A DNA stretch of 64,000 nt from Collinsella tanakaei YIT 12063 (GCF_000225705.1 NZ_JH126467.1:200948-264947); one strand, 5' to 3'. Positions 28,474 through 38,307 are shown, counted from the first letter of the stretch. Numbers and translations are program-made. Notes: generated by a model from the letters alone, not told the origin.

Positions 28474-29799
28474 ATGGCATATGAGCGCGTGACCGTGATT
28501 GGCGGAGGGCTTGCAGGAAGCGAGTGCGCCTGTCAGTTGGCGGACCGTGGCGTCGCCGTTAGGCTGTTTGAGATGCGTCCGAGTCAGATGTCGCCCGCTC
28601 ACCATACCGATCATCTTGCCGAGCTGGTCTGCTCTAATTCCTTCAAGTCCACGCGCCCCGATTCCGCTGCCGGGCTGTTGAAGCAGGAGCTTCGATCGAT
28701 GGGCTCCGTCCTCATGTCCTGTGCTGATCGGGCGGCGGTGCCTGCCGGCGGAGCTCTTGCCGTCGATCGAGGCCAGTTCTCTCAAGAAGTAGAGGCAGAG
28801 GTCGAATCGCGTCCGCTCATCGAAGTCGTTCGCGAAGAGGCGGTTGATATTCCCAGCGGGCCCGTGGTCATCGCTGCGGGCCCGCTTTGCTCGCCCTCTT
28901 TGTCGCAGCGAGTCTTGTCATTGGTTGGAGGCGATGCGCTGTCGTTCTTCGACGCCGCCGCTCCCATTGTCGATGCGTCTACGCTGGATATGGACGTTTT
29001 GTTTACCCAGTCTCGCTACGGGGAGGAGGGGACGGGAGACTACCTCAACGCACCGTTGAATCGCGAGGAGTACGAGGCTTTTATCGAGGCGCTCATTTCT
29101 GCGGAGCGAGTCGTGCTTAAAGATTTTGAGCGAAAGGACCTGTTCCAAGCTTGCCAGCCTGCTGAGGAGGTTGCGCGAACCGGTATCGATGCCATTCGAT
29201 TCGGTGCGATGAAGCCCGTTGGCCTAACCGATCCGAGGACTGGAAAAAGACCTTGGGCGGCAGTTCAGCTTCGTGCCGAAAACGCCGATCACAGCGCCTA
29301 CAACCTTGTCGGCTTCCAAACGAATCTCACCTTCGGCGAACAGAAGCGAGTGTTCAGGATGATTCCGGGCTTGGAGAACGCCGAATTCTTCCGCTACGGC
29401 GTTATGCATCGCAACACGTTTGTCGATTCACCCCATGTTCTTGATCGCTCATTTTGCGTTCCGGGGACATCAGTGCGTCTCGCTGGGCAGATTACGGGCA
29501 CCGAGGGTTATGCCGAGGCGGTTGCGTCCGGCCTTCTCGCGGCTCTCAATACATATGCCGATCTTGCCGGATTGCCGCGCGTCGAGTTGCCTCGTACCAG
29601 CGCTTTCGGTTCCCTCGTCGCCTACGCCACGGACCCGGCCACCCAGGGATATCAACCCATGCACGTGAATTTCGGAATCATTCCGCCGCTCGAGGATGGA
29701 AAGCGCCGTTCCAAGCGCGATCGATACGCCGCCTACGCTGAGCGCGCGACCAGGGATCTTTCCGTTTATATCAAGAACCGCGGCGACCTGTTTTGCTAG
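28474..29799 (+). CDS. trmFO: tRNA uridine-54 C5-methyltransferase TrmFO
   Basis: A 441-residue folate- and FAD-dependent enzyme that makes T54 in tRNA. The FAD motif VIGGGLAGSE starts at residue 8; ELVCSNSFKS and NFGIIPPLE are typical. ATG 28474 with AAAGGGGAG is preferred to the upstream GTG 28459. In many Gram-positives topA lies between dprA and trmFO; here they are directly adjacent. Its end overlaps xerC by seven bases. Confidence 0.96.
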   Translation: MAYERVTVIGGGLAGSECACQLADRGVAVRLFEMRPSQMSPAHHTDHLAELVCSNSFKSTRPDSAAGLLKQELRSMGSVLMSCADRAAVPAGGALAVDRGQFSQEVEAEVESRPLIEVVREEAVDIPSGPVVIAAGPLCSPSLSQRVLSLVGGDALSFFDAAAPIVDASTLDMDVLFTQSRYGEEGTGDYLNAPLNREEYEAFIEALISAERVVLKDFERKDLFQACQPAEEVARTGIDAIRFGAMKPVGLTDPRTGKRPWAAVQLRAENADHSAYNLVGFQTNLTFGEQKRVFRMIPGLENAEFFRYGVMHRNTFVDSPHVLDRSFCVPGTSVRLAGQITGTEGYAEAVASGLLAALNTYADLAGLPRVELPRTSAFGSLVAYATDPATQGYQPMHVNFGIIPPLEDGKRRSKRDRYAAYAERATRDLSVYIKNRGDLFC

Positions 29800-30734
29800 A
29801 TGAAGCGGACGGCCGGACGCACGATCGGGCGCTCGGATATGTGGATGATTACATCGCGTACGTCGCAAGTGTCTTGTGCCTGTCGGAAAACACCGTTCGC
29901 GCTTATGGACAACATCTTCATGCGTTCGTCGATTGGTGCGATGTTCGCAGCATCGACCCGCTTCGGGTGACCGTCCGCCAGCTGCGTTCTTATATAGGCG
30001 ACATGCGCTCCTCGGGCCTGTCGCAACGAAGCGTCGCCGCTCATCTCTCGTCCATTCGCTCCTTTTTTCGATGGATGATCGTCGAGGGCCTCATCGACTC
30101 GAATCCGGCTGAAGCCTTGACGTCCCCCAAGCTTCCTGAAGCATTGCCGGTGACGGTGTCCGCTCGACAGATGCGCGCTCTTTTCAGCGTTGTCGAGAGC
30201 GGCACCCCTTCGGGATTGCGAGATGCTTGCATGCTCGAGCTGTTCTACGCGACGGGGGCCCGTATATCCGAGCTCGCGTCACTGAGGCTCGATTCCTTCG
30301 ATTGGTCGAGTCGCTGCGTGCGGTTGTTTGGCAAGGGCTCCAAGGAGCGAATCGTGCCCGTGCATCAGCGTGCGGCCGAGGCCGTGCATGAGTACGTTCA
30401 AATAGGCAGGCCTGCTTTATTGTCCAACAGCAGCCATAAACGGCCCCTTGATACCTCTTCGTTTTTCATTTCCAAGAAAGGCCGCGTTATGGACTCCGCC
30501 GCTTTGAGATATCGTTTCAAGGCGCTTTCACGAAGGGCCGGCCTGCCTAGTGACATCACGCCCCATACGATGCGCCATACGTTTGCGACCGACCTGCTTG
30601 ATGGAGGGGCTGATCTTCGCTCCGTTCAGGAGCTATTGGGCCATGCAAGTTTATCTACTACGCAAATATATACGCACCTAAGCGTTGATAGGATGAAGGG
30701 CGCTTTAAAGCAGGCTCACCCCAGGGGCGAGTGA
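29793..30734 (+). CDS. xerC: Tyrosine recombinase XerC
   Basis: A 313-residue site-specific recombinase for chromosome dimer resolution. An N-terminal SAM-like DNA-binding domain (about 13-105) precedes the catalytic domain with Arg157, Lys181 or Lys184, His258, Arg261, His284 and nucleophile Tyr293 (IYTHLS). It begins at TTG 29793, overlapping trmFO. The position after trmFO is the normal chromosomal place for XerC rather than a phage integrase. Confidence 0.93.
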   Translation: MLDEADGRTHDRALGYVDDYIAYVASVLCLSENTVRAYGQHLHAFVDWCDVRSIDPLRVTVRQLRSYIGDMRSSGLSQRSVAAHLSSIRSFFRWMIVEGLIDSNPAEALTSPKLPEALPVTVSARQMRALFSVVESGTPSGLRDACMLELFYATGARISELASLRLDSFDWSSRCVRLFGKGSKERIVPVHQRAAEAVHEYVQIGRPALLSNSSHKRPLDTSSFFISKKGRVMDSAALRYRFKALSRRAGLPSDITPHTMRHTFATDLLDGGADLRSVQELLGHASLSTTQIYTHLSVDRMKGALKQAHPRGE

Positions 30735-30810
30735 TGAGGGGCGCTCCGATTCTCCGTCAGGCAAGCAGCGCGCCGCTTCACACAACACCAACACAAGCCA
30801 AGCCCTGCTG

Positions 30811-30839
30811 TTGGAATCGTTCTTGATTCCTGCTATCAT
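30811..30839 (+). promoter_or_regulatory. Promoter of rpsB-tsf
   Basis: TTGGAA (30811-30816) and TATCAT (30834-30839) with a 17-base spacer. The transcript would carry a leader of about 130 bases before rpsB. Confidence 0.65.
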
Positions 30840-30893
30840 GCTTCAGGTTGCTGCTATGTGCAGCGCTTGTATCACACACGCGCGACTACTTTT

Positions 30894-30937
30894 CAGCCGT
30901 GGTGCCCGGGACTTGGTAGCTCATGCTCGGGTGGCTG
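30894..30937 (+). promoter_or_regulatory. Candidate structured leader of rpsB
   Basis: CAGCC (30894-30898) can pair with GGCTG (30933-30937), with an inner CCC/GGG helix. S2 mRNA leaders are autoregulatory in several phyla, but I cannot match this one to a known motif. Confidence 0.35.
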
Positions 30938-30978
30938 TGAAGGTCGACACCGCGCGGAGGCAAACCACAGGAGGTATC

Positions 30979-31713
30979 ATGGCTACCACAATCAACATCC
31001 GTACCCTGCTCGAGGCCGGCTGCCACTTCGGTCACCAGACCCGCCGCTGGAATCCCAAGATGAAGGAGTACATCTTCGGCGAGCGCAACGGCATCTACAT
31101 CCTCGACCTGAAGCAGACCATCATCAACGCCGACCAGGCCTATTCCTTCCTCAAGACCGTTTCCCGCGGTGGCCAGGTTCTCTTCGTCGGCACCAAGAAG
31201 CAGGCCCAGGAGGCCGTCAAGTCCGCTGCAGAGCGCGCCGGCATGCCCTACATCAACCAGCGCTGGCTCGGCGGTATGCTGACCAACTTCGTCACCATTC
31301 GCTCCCGCATCAATCGCATGGAGGAGCTCGAGGCTATGGTCGAGGACGGCCGCATGGCTCTTCTGCCCAAGAAGGAGCAGGCTGTTCTTGGTAAGGAGCT
31401 CGCTAAGCTCCAGACCAACCTCGGTGGCGCCCGCGATATGAAGGGTCTGCCCTCTGCGCTCTTCGTCATCGACACCAAGCGCGAGGAGAACGCCATCAAG
31501 GAGGCCCAGCGCCTGAACATCCCCGTTGTCGCCCTGATCGACACCAACTCTGATCCGGACGAGGTCGACTACGGCGTCCCCTGCAACGACGATGCCATCT
31601 CCGCTGTCTCCCTCATGTGCGAGCTGTTTGCTGACGCCTGCCTGGCTGGCGCTGGCAAGGAGCAGATTTCCGAGGCTGAGATGGCCGGCGAGACCGCTGC
31701 TGACGCCCAGTAA
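30979..31713 (+). CDS. rpsB: 30S ribosomal protein S2
   Basis: A 244-residue S2: [40 protein letters not shown] and [13 protein letters not shown] are all typical. ATG 30979 follows CAGGAGG. A longer open frame upstream is the leader. It forms the classic rpsB-tsf pair. Confidence 0.98.
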   Translation: MATTINIRTLLEAGCHFGHQTRRWNPKMKEYIFGERNGIYILDLKQTIINADQAYSFLKTVSRGGQVLFVGTKKQAQEAVKSAAERAGMPYINQRWLGGMLTNFVTIRSRINRMEELEAMVEDGRMALLPKKEQAVLGKELAKLQTNLGGARDMKGLPSALFVIDTKREENAIKEAQRLNIPVVALIDTNSDPDEVDYGVPCNDDAISAVSLMCELFADACLAGAGKEQISEAEMAGETAADAQ

Positions 31714-31765
31714 ACACGTTTTGGTACGTTAAGGTTCGTTCACCTCTCATTTGAAAGGAGCCATC

Positions 31766-32644
31766 ATGGCCCAGATCACCGCTGCTATGGTTAAGCAGCT
31801 TCGCGAGATGACCGACTCTCCTATGATGGAGTGCAAGAAGGCCCTCGTCGAGGCCGACGGCGACATGGACGCCGCCGTTGACGTTCTCCGCAAGAACGGC
31901 CTTGCCAAGGCCGCTAAGAAGGCCGGTCGCGAGACCAACGAGGGTGCCGTCGCCGCTTATATCTCCGAGGATGGTAAGACCGGTGCCCTGGTCGAGCTTT
32001 CCTGCGAGACCGACTTCGTTGCTTCCAACCCTAAGTTCACCGGCTTTGCCAGCTCCTTGGCCAAGGTTGTTGCCGACGTTAAGCCTGCTGATGTTGAGGC
32101 CCTCCTGGCCGCCGAGATGAATGGCGAGACCGTCGAGGCCGAGCTCACCGAGCTCATCCACGTTATCGGCGAGAACATGAAGATCGCTCGCTTCGCCGTC
32201 CGCACCGTCGAGGCCGGTGCCCTTTCCTCCTATATCCACATGGGTGGTAAGATTGGCGTTCTTTGCGAGTTCTCCTTCGATAAGCCCGAGACCGCTTCCG
32301 CCGATGCGTTCAAGACTTTTGCTCACGATGTTGCCATGCAGGTCGCTGCCACGGCTCCGGTCAGCGCCCGCCGCGAGGATGTTCCCGCTGAGATCGTTGA
32401 GCGCGAGAAGGCCATCTACATGGCTCAGGCCGCCGAGTCCGGTAAGCCCGAGGCAATTCAGGAGAAGATGGCTGTTGGCCGCCTTGAGAAGTTCTTCAAG
32501 GGCTCTGTTCTGAATGAGCAGGAGTTCATCAAGGATTCCAACATGACCGTCAAGTCTTACTCTGAGTCCGTTTCCAAGGAGCTTGGCGACACCGTCAAGG
32601 TTATCGCTTTCGATCGCCTGGTTCGCGGTGAGTCCGACAACTAA
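31766..32644 (+). CDS. tsf: Elongation factor Ts
   Basis: A 292-residue nucleotide exchange factor for EF-Tu. The UBA-like N terminus (QLREMTDSPMMECKKAL) is followed by ELSCETDFVA and the core dimerisation region. ATG 31766 is preceded by GAAAGGAG; an ATG at 31751 lies upstream of that site. A strong terminator follows. Confidence 0.98.
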   Translation: MAQITAAMVKQLREMTDSPMMECKKALVEADGDMDAAVDVLRKNGLAKAAKKAGRETNEGAVAAYISEDGKTGALVELSCETDFVASNPKFTGFASSLAKVVADVKPADVEALLAAEMNGETVEAELTELIHVIGENMKIARFAVRTVEAGALSSYIHMGGKIGVLCEFSFDKPETASADAFKTFAHDVAMQVAATAPVSARREDVPAEIVEREKAIYMAQAAESGKPEAIQEKMAVGRLEKFFKGSVLNEQEFIKDSNMTVKSYSESVSKELGDTVKVIAFDRLVRGESDN

Positions 32645-32666
32645 GGTCTTCGTTACTATGCCTTTT

Positions 32667-32702
32667 AGCAGGCTGTGGGGTTATCCTGCAGCCTGCTTTT
32701 TT
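32667..32702 (+). terminator. Rho-independent terminator after tsf
   Basis: AGCAGGCTG (32667-32675) pairs perfectly with CAGCCTGCT (32689-32697), followed by six Ts. Confidence 0.9.
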
Positions 32703-32725
32703 ATGGACCGCGTCTACTTTGCTGC

Positions 32726-32731
32726 TAAAAT
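32726..32731 (+). promoter_or_regulatory. Possible -10 box of the pyrH operon
   Basis: TAAAAT lies between the tsf terminator and pyrH; no good -35 is visible. A promoter here is needed because of the strong terminator upstream. Confidence 0.35.
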
Positions 32732-32764
32732 CACAAGCAGTGTAACTTTTTTTAAGGAGGAGCC

Positions 32765-33487
32765 TTGTCTGACTACCGGTACAAGCGCGTTCTACTCAAG
32801 CTCTCCGGCGAGGCCCTGATGGGCGATGCCGTATCCGCCATCGATCCGTCAGTGACCGAGATGCTTGCTCGCCAGATCAAGTCGATTCATGAAGACGGCA
32901 TCGAGGTCGGTATTGTTGTCGGTGGCGGCAACATCTTCCGTGGCCTTGCTGGTTCCGCCAAGGGCATGGATCGCGCTCAGGCAGACTATATGGGCATGCT
33001 CGCCACGGTGATGAACGCCCTCGCGCTTCAGGACGCCTTTGAGCATGAGGACTGCTCTTGCCGCGTTATGAGTGCTATTCAAATGAACGAGGTCTGCGAG
33101 CCCTACATTCGTCGTCGTGCGATGCATCATCTTGAAAAGGGCGATATCGTCATTTTTGCAGCCGGCTCCGGCAACCCATATTTCACCACCGATACCGCTG
33201 CTGCGCTGCGCGCATGCGAGATCGATGCTGACTGCCTGCTCAAGGCAACCAAGGTTGACGGCGTGTACGATAAGGATCCGGTCTCCCATACAGACGCGGT
33301 TCGTTTCGACACCATCAGTTATCATGAGGTCCTGGTGCGCGGCTTGCAGGTTATGGATTCTACCGCAACCGCTCTTTGCCAGGATAACCGCATGCCCATC
33401 ATCGTCCTCAATATCGAGGGCGAGGATAATATCAAGCGCGCTCTTTGCGGAGAGCCCGTCGGCACCGTCGTCGTTCAGGAGGACTAA
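32765..33487 (+). CDS. pyrH: UMP kinase
   Basis: A 240-residue amino-acid-kinase-fold enzyme making UDP from [35 protein letters not shown] and [17 protein letters not shown] are characteristic. It starts at TTG 32765 behind an AAGGAGG site. First gene of a long run to proS; two bases separate it from frr. Confidence 0.97.
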   Translation: MSDYRYKRVLLKLSGEALMGDAVSAIDPSVTEMLARQIKSIHEDGIEVGIVVGGGNIFRGLAGSAKGMDRAQADYMGMLATVMNALALQDAFEHEDCSCRVMSAIQMNEVCEPYIRRRAMHHLEKGDIVIFAAGSGNPYFTTDTAAALRACEIDADCLLKATKVDGVYDKDPVSHTDAVRFDTISYHEVLVRGLQVMDSTATALCQDNRMPIIVLNIEGEDNIKRALCGEPVGTVVVQED

Positions 33488-33489
33488 CA

Positions 33490-34023
33490 ATGGCGAGCAT
33501 TACCGAGCACATGGACAAGACCATCGAGAGCCTCAAGCACAATTTTGCCAAGGTTCGCACGGGTCGCGCGAATGCCAATATCCTTTCGGACATCACCGTC
33601 GATTATTATGGCGTTGCCACTCCCATCAGTCAGGTGGCGGCCGTCAAGACTCCTGAGGCGCACATGCTTGTCATCGAGCCGTGGGACAAAGCGCTTGTCA
33701 ACGCTATTGTTAAGGCGGTTTCTGCGTCCGATCTTGGCATCACGCCCAGCAGCGACGGCTCTATCGTCCGCCTGCCGTTCCCGGCTCCCACCGAGGAGCG
33801 TCGCCGCGAGCTGGTAAAGGAGTGCCGCGATATCGCCGAGCAGGCTCGTGTCGCCATCCGCAATATCCGTCGCGACTTCAACAATAAGATCGAGCGCGAT
33901 GAAGAGCTTACCGAAGACGAAGTTCGTCGCGAGCAGGCTAAGGTCCAGAAGTATACCGACGAGTACATTGCCAAGATCGATGAGCTCTTCAAGTCCAAAG
34001 AGTCCGAGGTAATGGAGATCTAA
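33490..34023 (+). CDS. frr: Ribosome recycling factor
   Basis: A 177-residue RRF, slightly shorter than the usual 185. The N terminus DKTIESLKHNFAKVRTGRAN, then YYGVATPISQ, LPFPAPTEERRRELVK and a long helical C terminus are diagnostic. With EF-G it splits post-termination ribosomes. ATG 33490; the following gene begins two bases after its stop. Confidence 0.98.
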   Translation: MASITEHMDKTIESLKHNFAKVRTGRANANILSDITVDYYGVATPISQVAAVKTPEAHMLVIEPWDKALVNAIVKAVSASDLGITPSSDGSIVRLPFPAPTEERRRELVKECRDIAEQARVAIRNIRRDFNNKIERDEELTEDEVRREQAKVQKYTDEYIAKIDELFKSKESEVMEI

Positions 34024-34025
34024 TC

Positions 34026-34808
34026 GTGCTATATGACGAAGAGAAGCTCGTTGCGCACTTTGCCGACGCTCCGGACGATATCTGCCTAAACGATATCGAC
34101 CTCACGCGCGTGCCCCGTCACATTTCCTGCATTATGGATGGCAATGGAAGGTGGGCAACCTCTCGCGGGCTTGCTCGCACCGAGGGACATAAAGCCGGTA
34201 TCGTCGCGTTGCGGGAGGTTATCACCACCGCCGTGAGGCTTGGCGTCGACGTGCTTTCGGCATATGCGTTCTCGACCGAGAACTGGGGGAGGCCCCAGCA
34301 CGAGGTCAACGTCCTTATGCATTTGTTTGCCAAGACGTTTATCGATGAGCTTCCCTTGCTTAAGCGCGAAAACGTTCGCGTCGTCTTCTTGGGTGATATT
34401 TCCGCCCTGCCCAAGAAGACGCGCGACGTCTTTGAGTACGGCTTGAAGGAGTGCGAGTCCCATACGGGCATGGTGCTCGCGCTTGCCGTAAACTACGGTG
34501 CCCGTGCCGAAATCGCCCGCGCCGCGCGTCTGCTTGCAATGGACGTCCTTAGCGGGGCCATCGATGTTGCCGATATTGACGAGAACTCGGTGTCCAATCG
34601 GCTTTATACTGCGGGACTGCCCGATCCCGAGCTCATAATTCGCACGTCCGGCGAGCTTAGGATTTCTAATTACCTGCTGTGGCAGGCAGCGTATTCCGAG
34701 TTCTACATCACGGATACGTATTGGCCGGATTTTGATCGTTGGGGAATGCTGCGCGCCGTCGCCGCGTTCCAGGGACGCGACAGGCGTTTTGGCGGTCTTA
34801 GCGCGTAA
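34026..34808 (+). CDS. uppS: Undecaprenyl diphosphate synthase
   Basis: A 260-residue cis-prenyltransferase making the C55 carrier for peptidoglycan. Catalytic Asp38 lies in CIMDGNGRWA; STENWGRP, NYGARAEI and RTSGELRISNYLLWQ are family motifs. It starts with GTG 34026. The first 30 residues precede the catalytic fold. It sits with dxr and ispG, which supply isoprenoid precursors. Confidence 0.97.
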   Translation: MLYDEEKLVAHFADAPDDICLNDIDLTRVPRHISCIMDGNGRWATSRGLARTEGHKAGIVALREVITTAVRLGVDVLSAYAFSTENWGRPQHEVNVLMHLFAKTFIDELPLLKRENVRVVFLGDISALPKKTRDVFEYGLKECESHTGMVLALAVNYGARAEIARAARLLAMDVLSGAIDVADIDENSVSNRLYTAGLPDPELIIRTSGELRISNYLLWQAAYSEFYITDTYWPDFDRWGMLRAVAAFQGRDRRFGGLSA

Positions 34809-34853
34809 GTTGCGCTGCGGATCATCATTTCGCGTTCACTAGGAGTATGTACG

Positions 34854-35759
34854 GTGGAATCTTCTCGTAAGAAAAATTCCGCAGTTCAGGGGGCGTCTGT
34901 GCAGCAAGCACGCGACGCCTCTTCTTCTGCCGATTCTAAGGCCGCCCCTTCGCGGCTTCATTCCTTTATTGTTCGAGCGGGCTTTGGTATCGCTTATGCC
35001 GCGATATTTATCGCCTGCCTATTGCTTGGCGTGGTTCCTACCGCGGCCTTTGTCGCTGTTATGAGTTGGTTTTGCTGCTTCGAGTTCTATCGAATGATGA
35101 GGCTCGACGGCAAGGTTCCCAATGAGATCCTTGGGCTGACCGCCGCCGTCTTGTTCCCCCTGTCTGCGCTTGGCGAGTCGGTGTTGCTTACCGCTACGCT
35201 TTTCATCCTTATCTTGTCCGTGGGTATGTGGTACCTCTATTCGCCCCGCACGCGTATCGCCGATGTTGCGGTTACCATATTCGGTCCTTTGTATACCGGC
35301 TTCATGCTCTCTGCCATCGTGTTGACGCGCGCGTCTATCCCTGGCCTTGCAGGCGCGTTGCTATCCATCGGTATCTGCGCTTCTCTTTGGGTCAGCGATT
35401 CGTTTGCCTATATGGTTGGAAGCAGGTTCGGCAAACACAAGATGGCTCCCAAGATCTCGCCCAACAAGACATGGGAGGGCTTCGCCGGCAGCATCGGCGG
35501 GTCGCTTATCATCTGGTTTATTCTTTATGCTACTGGTTTTTATAAGCTCAACATTCCCATGACGTTGTTGTGCGGCGTCGCGGTTGCGATATTGGGTGTC
35601 TTCGGCGACCTTATCGAGTCGCGGATTAAGCGCGGGGTCGGTGTGAAGGACTCCGGGAATCTTATCCCAGGTCATGGTGGCATGCTTGACCGCAGCGATT
35701 CCCTTATCTTCGGCTGCATTACCGCCCATCTAATCTTGACTATTGGAGGCATCCTATAA
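34854..35759 (+). CDS. cdsA: Phosphatidate cytidylyltransferase
   Basis: A 301-residue polytopic membrane enzyme that makes CDP-diacylglycerol. The C-terminal signature RIKRGVGVKDSGNLIPGHGG followed by MLDRSDS is nearly canonical; a Ser replaces the usual hydrophobic residue in DRxD. About 35 N-terminal residues form a Ser/Ala-rich cytoplasmic tail. GTG 34854 is preceded by TAGGAG. Stop and dxr start share one base (TAATG). Confidence 0.95.
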   Translation: MESSRKKNSAVQGASVQQARDASSSADSKAAPSRLHSFIVRAGFGIAYAAIFIACLLLGVVPTAAFVAVMSWFCCFEFYRMMRLDGKVPNEILGLTAAVLFPLSALGESVLLTATLFILILSVGMWYLYSPRTRIADVAVTIFGPLYTGFMLSAIVLTRASIPGLAGALLSIGICASLWVSDSFAYMVGSRFGKHKMAPKISPNKTWEGFAGSIGGSLIIWFILYATGFYKLNIPMTLLCGVAVAILGVFGDLIESRIKRGVGVKDSGNLIPGHGGMLDRSDSLIFGCITAHLILTIGGIL

Positions 35760-36922
35760 TGCAGGATCTCAAGCGAGTCGCGATTCTTGGCTGTACGGGG
35801 TCAATTGGAACCCAGGCTCTCGATGTGTGCCGTCAGCATGCGGACAAACTAAGTGTTGTCGCCCTTTCCGCTCACTCTAGAACTTCCGACCTTGCCATGT
35901 TCGCCAGGGAGTTTGGCGTTGCCCGCGTAGCCGTTACGGATCCTGATCATTTCGATGATGCATCGCTGTGCGATCTGCCGGATGCCTGTTCTTTGTATAA
36001 GGGTTCCCAGGCGGCAATCGACATTTGTATGCATGAAGACGTCGATATCGTTCTTGTCTCCATAGTGGGCGCTGCTGGTCTTTCCGCAACGTATCAGCTT
36101 ATTGCCGCTGGTAAGCAAGTTGCCCTTGCCAACAAGGAATCGCTCGTTGTGGGCGGCGACCTTATTATGCCCATGGTTAAGCCGGGCCAGATGCTTCCCG
36201 TTGATTCCGAACATGCGGCGATTTTCCAGTGCTATCAGGGCGAGAATCCTCGTGAGACGCACTGCATCTGGCTTACGTGCTCTGGTGGTCCGTTCTTTGG
36301 TCGCACGCGCGATCAACTTGCTTCGGTCACCCCGGCCGATGCGCTGGCTCATCCCACGTGGAATATGGGTGCCAAGATCACCATCGATTCTGCGACCCTT
36401 ATGAACAAGGGGCTTGAGCGTATCGAAGCCAAGCATCTGTTTAACGTGGGTATGGACGATATCGTCGTTGTCATCCAGCGCCAGTCCAAGATTCATTCTA
36501 TGGTCGAGTTCGACGATGGTTCCGTCATCGCGCATCTTGGTGCCTCTGACATGCGAATTCCCATCCAATACGCTTTCTCCTATCCCCAGCGCTGGGCAGC
36601 TCCCGCCCCCCGTGTTGATTTCCGCACCATTGGCAGCCTTGATTTCGATAGCCCTGATATGGAGAGCTTTCGTTGCCTTAAGCTTGCCGATTATGCCGGA
36701 CGTGATGGGGGAACCATGCCCTGTGTGCTCAACGCTGCCAACGAGGTCGCTGTCGATGCGTTTCTTCACGGGGATCTCCCGTTCACGGGCATCGACGAGG
36801 TGGTCGAGGAATGCCTTGGTACCCATGCCCGTCAGGACGTTGAGACGCTTGAGCAACTGTTGGACATCGACGCGTGGGCGCGCGATGCTGCCCGTGAGGT
36901 CATTCGCTGCCGCGTGGGATAG
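35759..36922 (+). CDS. dxr: 1-deoxy-D-xylulose 5-phosphate reductoisomerase
   Basis: A 387-residue NADPH-dependent MEP-pathway enzyme. The NADPH site ILGCTGSIGTQALDV, then ALANKESLVVGG, PVDSEHAAIFQCYQG, HPTWNMGAKITIDSATLMNKGLE (split by normal helices) and HSMVEFDDGS are present. It is coupled to cdsA through TAATG. It drives isoprenoid synthesis together with ispG in this run and ispH at 50001. Confidence 0.97.
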   Translation: MQDLKRVAILGCTGSIGTQALDVCRQHADKLSVVALSAHSRTSDLAMFAREFGVARVAVTDPDHFDDASLCDLPDACSLYKGSQAAIDICMHEDVDIVLVSIVGAAGLSATYQLIAAGKQVALANKESLVVGGDLIMPMVKPGQMLPVDSEHAAIFQCYQGENPRETHCIWLTCSGGPFFGRTRDQLASVTPADALAHPTWNMGAKITIDSATLMNKGLERIEAKHLFNVGMDDIVVVIQRQSKIHSMVEFDDGSVIAHLGASDMRIPIQYAFSYPQRWAAPAPRVDFRTIGSLDFDSPDMESFRCLKLADYAGRDGGTMPCVLNAANEVAVDAFLHGDLPFTGIDEVVEECLGTHARQDVETLEQLLDIDAWARDAAREVIRCRVG

Positions 36923-36933
36923 GGTTGGCGTAT

Positions 36934-38292
36934 ATGGAAGCAATTTCTGAAATTATCGCTCCTATTTTTTGGGGCGTTCTTTTGCTGTCCGTGCTCGTCT
37001 TCGTTCACGAGGGTGGGCATTTTCTTGCCGCGCGGGCTTGCGGCGTCCGCGTAACCGAGCTTTTTTTGGGGATGCCCTGTCGTTTTAACGTTCATTTCTC
37101 CTCCAAGCGTATTGGTACCAAATTTGGAGTGACGCCGCTTCTCATCGGCGGCTACGCTGCTATATGCGGTATGGATCCGCAAACGGTTCCGTGCGCGCCG
37201 GCGGTTCTCGCGGCTGTGCATCGTCGCGGCACGGTAAGCGTATCCGAGCTTGCTCGCGAACTCGAGCTTGATCCGGATGACGTTTTGGATGCATGCGCGT
37301 TTCTTCTTGGCTGGGGTTCAATCGCGCCCGTGTATGAGGACGAGAGCAAGCAGAGCTCCAAGTATTACCCCATGACGTATGCGTCCATGCCGCGCGACGC
37401 TGCGGGAAACACCGTATATGATGGCAAGGCCTTCGACCGAACCCATGCGACTAAGCAGGGCGATGCGTGGGTTCCTCCCATGGGTGATGATGAGTTCTAT
37501 CGCTGCGAGCGCTCCCATACCTATTTGGGCAAGGGTTTTTGGAAGCGCGCGTTCATGCTTGTTGCGGGCATTATCGTGAACATCTTGACCGGATTCATTC
37601 TCATGGTGGGTGTCTACTCAATTGTTGGCATTCAGTCAGTTGACAACGTCAATACCATCGGGGCTGTCGAAGCGGGGTCTCCTGCGGCGAGCGCTGGCCT
37701 TAAAGCCGGAGACGCTATTCTCATGGTCGATGGAGAGAGTACCGCTACGTGGGAAGAGGTGTATAACGCCTTACAGGAATCGGGGGAGGACGGCACCGTT
37801 GACCTCACGGTCGAGCATGGCGGCTCTCAACGGCAGATGAGTATCGAGCTAAGCGATCAGGGCACGCTTGGTATCAGCGCGTCCGTCCGCACGGTTCGCC
37901 TTAATCCATTGGATTCCATGCGGGTGGGAGCCATGTACATCGTCCAAACAGCGCAGGGCGTCATTCGCATGCTTACCCCGCAGCATACGGTTGAGATGCT
38001 GAATAACTCCGCGTCAATCGTTGGCATCTCGGTTCTTTCCGCCCAAGCAGCACAAGCCGGTGCGGGCACGTTCCTCAGCTTTGCGGCGCTCATCTCTTTC
38101 TCGCTGGGATTCATGAACCTGTTGCCCATTCCGCCGCTAGACGGCGGCAAGCTGCTGATTGAAATCGTCCAAGCTCTGTCTCGCCGGCAGGTGCCCATCA
38201 AGGTCCAGGCTGCTTTTTCCTGGCTGGGTATCATTTTGTTCGGATTGCTGTTTGTATACATGCTCAGGGTTGATATCCTGCGCTTGCTTTAG
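36934..38292 (+). CDS. rseP: RseP-like site-2 protease with inserted winged-helix-like region
   Basis: A 452-residue M50 membrane metalloprotease. HEGGH at 25-29 in the first helix and LDGG with Asp403 in the third provide the zinc site; one PDZ domain lies at about 237-315. Between the GGY loop (72-74) and the second membrane helix (about 205) there are roughly 115 extra residues instead of the usual 20-30. Residues 88-135 (PAVLAAVHRRGTVSVSELA, then LDACAFLLGWGSI) read like a winged helix. ATG 36934 is chosen; TTG 36925 is possible. Same position after dxr as in most bacteria. Confidence 0.9.
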   Translation: MEAISEIIAPIFWGVLLLSVLVFVHEGGHFLAARACGVRVTELFLGMPCRFNVHFSSKRIGTKFGVTPLLIGGYAAICGMDPQTVPCAPAVLAAVHRRGTVSVSELARELELDPDDVLDACAFLLGWGSIAPVYEDESKQSSKYYPMTYASMPRDAAGNTVYDGKAFDRTHATKQGDAWVPPMGDDEFYRCERSHTYLGKGFWKRAFMLVAGIIVNILTGFILMVGVYSIVGIQSVDNVNTIGAVEAGSPAASAGLKAGDAILMVDGESTATWEEVYNALQESGEDGTVDLTVEHGGSQRQMSIELSDQGTLGISASVRTVRLNPLDSMRVGAMYIVQTAQGVIRMLTPQHTVEMLNNSASIVGISVLSAQAAQAGAGTFLSFAALISFSLGFMNLLPIPPLDGGKLLIEIVQALSRRQVPIKVQAAFSWLGIILFGLLFVYMLRVDILRLL

Positions 38293-38307
38293 AGAAGGGG
38301 GTTTCCC

